A stretch of DNA of 55,982 nt from an uncultured Pirellula sp. (GTDB taxonomy: Bacteria > Planctomycetota > Planctomycetia > Pirellulales > Pirellulaceae). Within the stretch, counting starts at the first letter, position 1, and each line of letters opens with the position of its first letter. The DNA lies in the NCBI GenBank assembly GCA_903858115.1, contig CAIOHR010000406.1:1-55982 (forward strand), in the 5' to 3' direction. Positions 54,331 through 55,982 of the stretch are shown one piece after another. The translations under genes and the position numbers were made by a program. Below the pieces are notes generated by a model that saw only the letters and a list, made by a program, of their open reading frames with translations, searched no databases and was not told the DNA's origin.

Positions 54331-54676
54331 GACGTAGCTCCGAAAAAGTTAGAATGGATTGTTGTGCGCGAGCGCGTTTAGGGCTAAGCTCACCAACAAG
54401 CCAGAGAGGAAACGAAGGGTGCTGCTATCTCCGAGATGATCGATCAGCTCAGAATTCTTCCCCCCAGGATGAACACTGCTCATTTATTTCCAGCGGAACT
54501 CTTGGTTTTCTATCCATTGGATTGCGGATCGTTCCACCTGGATAAGTTGTAGGAAGTAGGGCTAACCGTGATTGTCGGCTTTGAGTCTGCCAATTACATT
54601 GACACAAACTGGTTTCGTGTTGGGAGTTCCACCGCGTTGCTTAACTTGCCTACCTCTCTTTCAATGAAGAAGAATT
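54331..54676. other. Intergenic region between divergent genes
   Basis: Between the BON gene and the DUF1080 gene. I see no clear promoter pair, hairpin or small gene; short open frames there lack coding character. Confidence 0.4.
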
Positions 54677-55384
54677 ATGACCCTACAAATCTGGAAATGG
54701 ACCACTCGTACACTTGTCGTTGGAGGACTCCTAAGTGTTGGCTGCTGGAGCAGTGCTCAAGATGCTGGAAAGAAATCGACAAACCTTTTCGATGGAAAGA
54801 CATTGACTGGATGGTCCGGATTAGCCGCCAACTGGCGAGTGGAAGACGGTGTCATTACGGGAGAAAACACTGCCGATAAGCCACTCAAGAACAATACGTT
54901 TCTGGTCTGCGATAAAAAGGTCTCCGACTTTGAGTTGAACCTTGAGTTTCGCATCATGGGTGGGAACTCCGGAATCCAGTATCGAAGCAAGCTGATCGAT
55001 GCTGAAAAGTTTATCGTCGGCGGCTACCAAGCCGATATCGATGCAAACAAGCGTTACATGGGCATCAATTACGAAGAACGCGGACGCGGGATCATGGTAG
55101 AGCGTGGTGAAATAGTCGCTGTGAACGATCAAGGAGCGAAGTCCAAGATTGGCACATGTGGTGACGCTACTGCTTTGCTCGGCCGCATCAAGTTTGACGA
55201 CTGGAATCGATACAAGATCGTTGCAAAAGGTTCCAAGCTCCAACATTACATCAATGATATGTTGATGTCCGAACTCCTAGACAACGAATCGGCCAAACGG
55301 TCCGCCGAAGGAATTATTGCCTTGCAAGTGCATGCAGGCCCTCCGATGAAAGTTCAGTTCAAAAACATAACGATAACCGAATAG
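54677..55384 (+). CDS. Exported DUF1080 (3-keto-disaccharide hydrolase-like) protein
   Basis: A 235-residue exported protein. The signal peptide runs to about residue 28 (LSVGCWSSAQ); a lipobox-like VGC is weak. The mature part matches the DUF1080 / 3-keto-disaccharide hydrolase family, a concanavalin-like fold: NLFDGKTLTGW near the start, WRVEDGVITGEN, FELNLEFRIMGGNSGIQYRS, GGYQADID and WNRYKIVAKG. The family is associated with breakdown of oxidised disaccharides or glycans. The paralogue density in Planctomycetes is high and the substrate is unknown. The start is ATG 54677 with weak upstream purines. Confidence 0.92.
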   Translation: MTLQIWKWTTRTLVVGGLLSVGCWSSAQDAGKKSTNLFDGKTLTGWSGLAANWRVEDGVITGENTADKPLKNNTFLVCDKKVSDFELNLEFRIMGGNSGIQYRSKLIDAEKFIVGGYQADIDANKRYMGINYEERGRGIMVERGEIVAVNDQGAKSKIGTCGDATALLGRIKFDDWNRYKIVAKGSKLQHYINDMLMSELLDNESAKRSAEGIIALQVHAGPPMKVQFKNITITE

Positions 55385-55747
55385 AATGAGTTATGTGTTG
55401 AATCTCGAGAACTAAACGTAACACAGGCTGCAAGGCTGAGTATTCAATGACTTGCCGCCTACATAGATTTGCTATTCTGCAATGGTCGATCAATACCAAC
55501 GGCGTCAGTCAGCATAGCCGACAAGATAACCCCTTGGTGTGCAACGCACTTTCGGTACCACTATGATTCTGTCCTCTGTTCCATTCTCTTTGCAAAGGCA
55601 GAGAGTTGTCGCAGGTAAGGTGCTATTCCCAACACATTCAACATCTTCGCTGAATCGGTGACGAGAAAAGGAGTTAGCCCCCTAACTAGATTCTAATTCT
55701 TGACTTGATCAAGCAGTGAAGGCGACATCAACCTGAACGAATTGCGA
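55385..55747. other. Intergenic region without a clear gene
   Basis: A 363-base stretch containing a short GTTAG-CCCC-CTAAC hairpin near 55671 and no convincing open frame. It separates the DUF1080 gene from a small unassigned open frame. Confidence 0.4.
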
Positions 55748-55942
55748 TCAGGCAAAACACTTACGAACCAACTTCTGACCAGGCTGGAACTTGCGCACCC
55801 CTAAGACAGCCTCTTCTCGCATCCGATCCGGTGATCCCGGCCCGCGACTCCTGCCAAAGTATCGCTTAAAGTTCCATACCAAATCGCACCACATCCCCTC
55901 CGCAATCCCCAGCTTCGCCAAAATCGGTGCATGGTCAGCCAT
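55748..55942 (-). CDS. Small protein of unknown function
   Basis: A 64-residue frame from the ATG at 55942. It has a protein-like layout: MADHAPILAKLGIAEGMWCDLV, then an RYFGRSRGPGS segment and a basic C-terminus ending VRKCFA. It vaguely resembles short proteins found near planctomycete mobile elements, but I cannot assign a family. The window ends 40 bases beyond the start, so no context is available on that side. Confidence 0.45.
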   Translation of the reverse strand: MADHAPILAKLGIAEGMWCDLVWNFKRYFGRSRGPGSPDRMREEAVLGVRKFQPGQKLVRKCFA

Positions 55943-55982
55943 GATTTTTCCATTCTTGTCCTCACGCCCCTGTCTCCCGGTC

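Overview
The window reads as chromosomal DNA of a planctomycete, most likely a Pirellulaceae-type bacterium. The markers are a giant secreted protein joining a ThuA domain, a PVC-type dehydrogenase propeller and a cytochrome c; DUF1559 and DUF1080 proteins; zinc-ribbon/GYF membrane proteins; M56 (BlaR1-like) peptidases fused to carboxypeptidase-regulatory and thioredoxin-like domains; and many secreted proteins with CxxCH or PDZ modules. Gene density is normal except for a decayed patch at about 12.5-14.5 kb. I see no rRNA, tRNA, CRISPR array, prophage or intact insertion sequence.

Layout. 1-630: non-coding, with short repeats. 630-6246: an Rpn/PD-(D/E)XK protein, then a BlaI-type repressor and a BlaR1-like M56 membrane protease whose sensor part ends in a cysteine-less thioredoxin fold; a strong promoter here carries two near-identical 14-bp palindromes. 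6409-12465: a 1533-residue ThuA/dehydrogenase/HEAT/cytochrome c protein divergent from a XylR-type (LacI-like plus AraC) regulator, with a possible three-way-junction RNA or operator between them. 12.5-14.5 kb: a frameshifted DUF1559 gene, a probable broken XRE regulator and unrecognised sequence. 14.5-17.4 kb: zinc-ribbon/GYF protein, class II-like cytochrome c, acyl desaturase. 17.8-23.9 kb: extended SDR, ThuA/GATase-like secreted protein, PP2C phosphatase, LD-carboxypeptidase, a six-copy 15-bp tandem repeat and a PQQ-type propeller protein.

24.1-27.8 kb is the most interesting block. A CarH/LitR-like regulator (MerR HTH plus cobalamin-type domains) that lacks the adenosylcobalamin-binding residues lies divergent from a sigma-70-family factor, which is followed after 1 bp by an SRPBCC-TIGR01777 epimerase fusion. 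This resembles light-response clusters of other bacteria but appears to have lost the usual chromophore site.

27.8-32.5 kb: a thioredoxin/CxxCH/PDZ protein and the two-gene 2-oxoacid:ferredoxin oxidoreductase korAB. 32.5-44.3 kb (minus strand): a co-directional series ilvD, zinc-ribbon membrane protein, mfd, parvulin isomerase and a giant YCF48/BNR propeller protein. 44.8-48.6 kb: M61 aminopeptidase, amidohydrolase, mscL. 48.8-54.1 kb: a tight operon of a TPR secreted protein, ExbB, ExbD and a membrane-anchored, proline-rich, terpenoid-cyclase-fold protein, possibly a TonB-like energised envelope machine with an unusual effector. 54.1-55.9 kb: BON-domain protein, DUF1080 protein and a small unassigned ORF.

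Gene starts were moved from the longest open frame where an ATG with a ribosome binding site or a signal peptide indicated it. All family names come from reading motifs, not from database searches.
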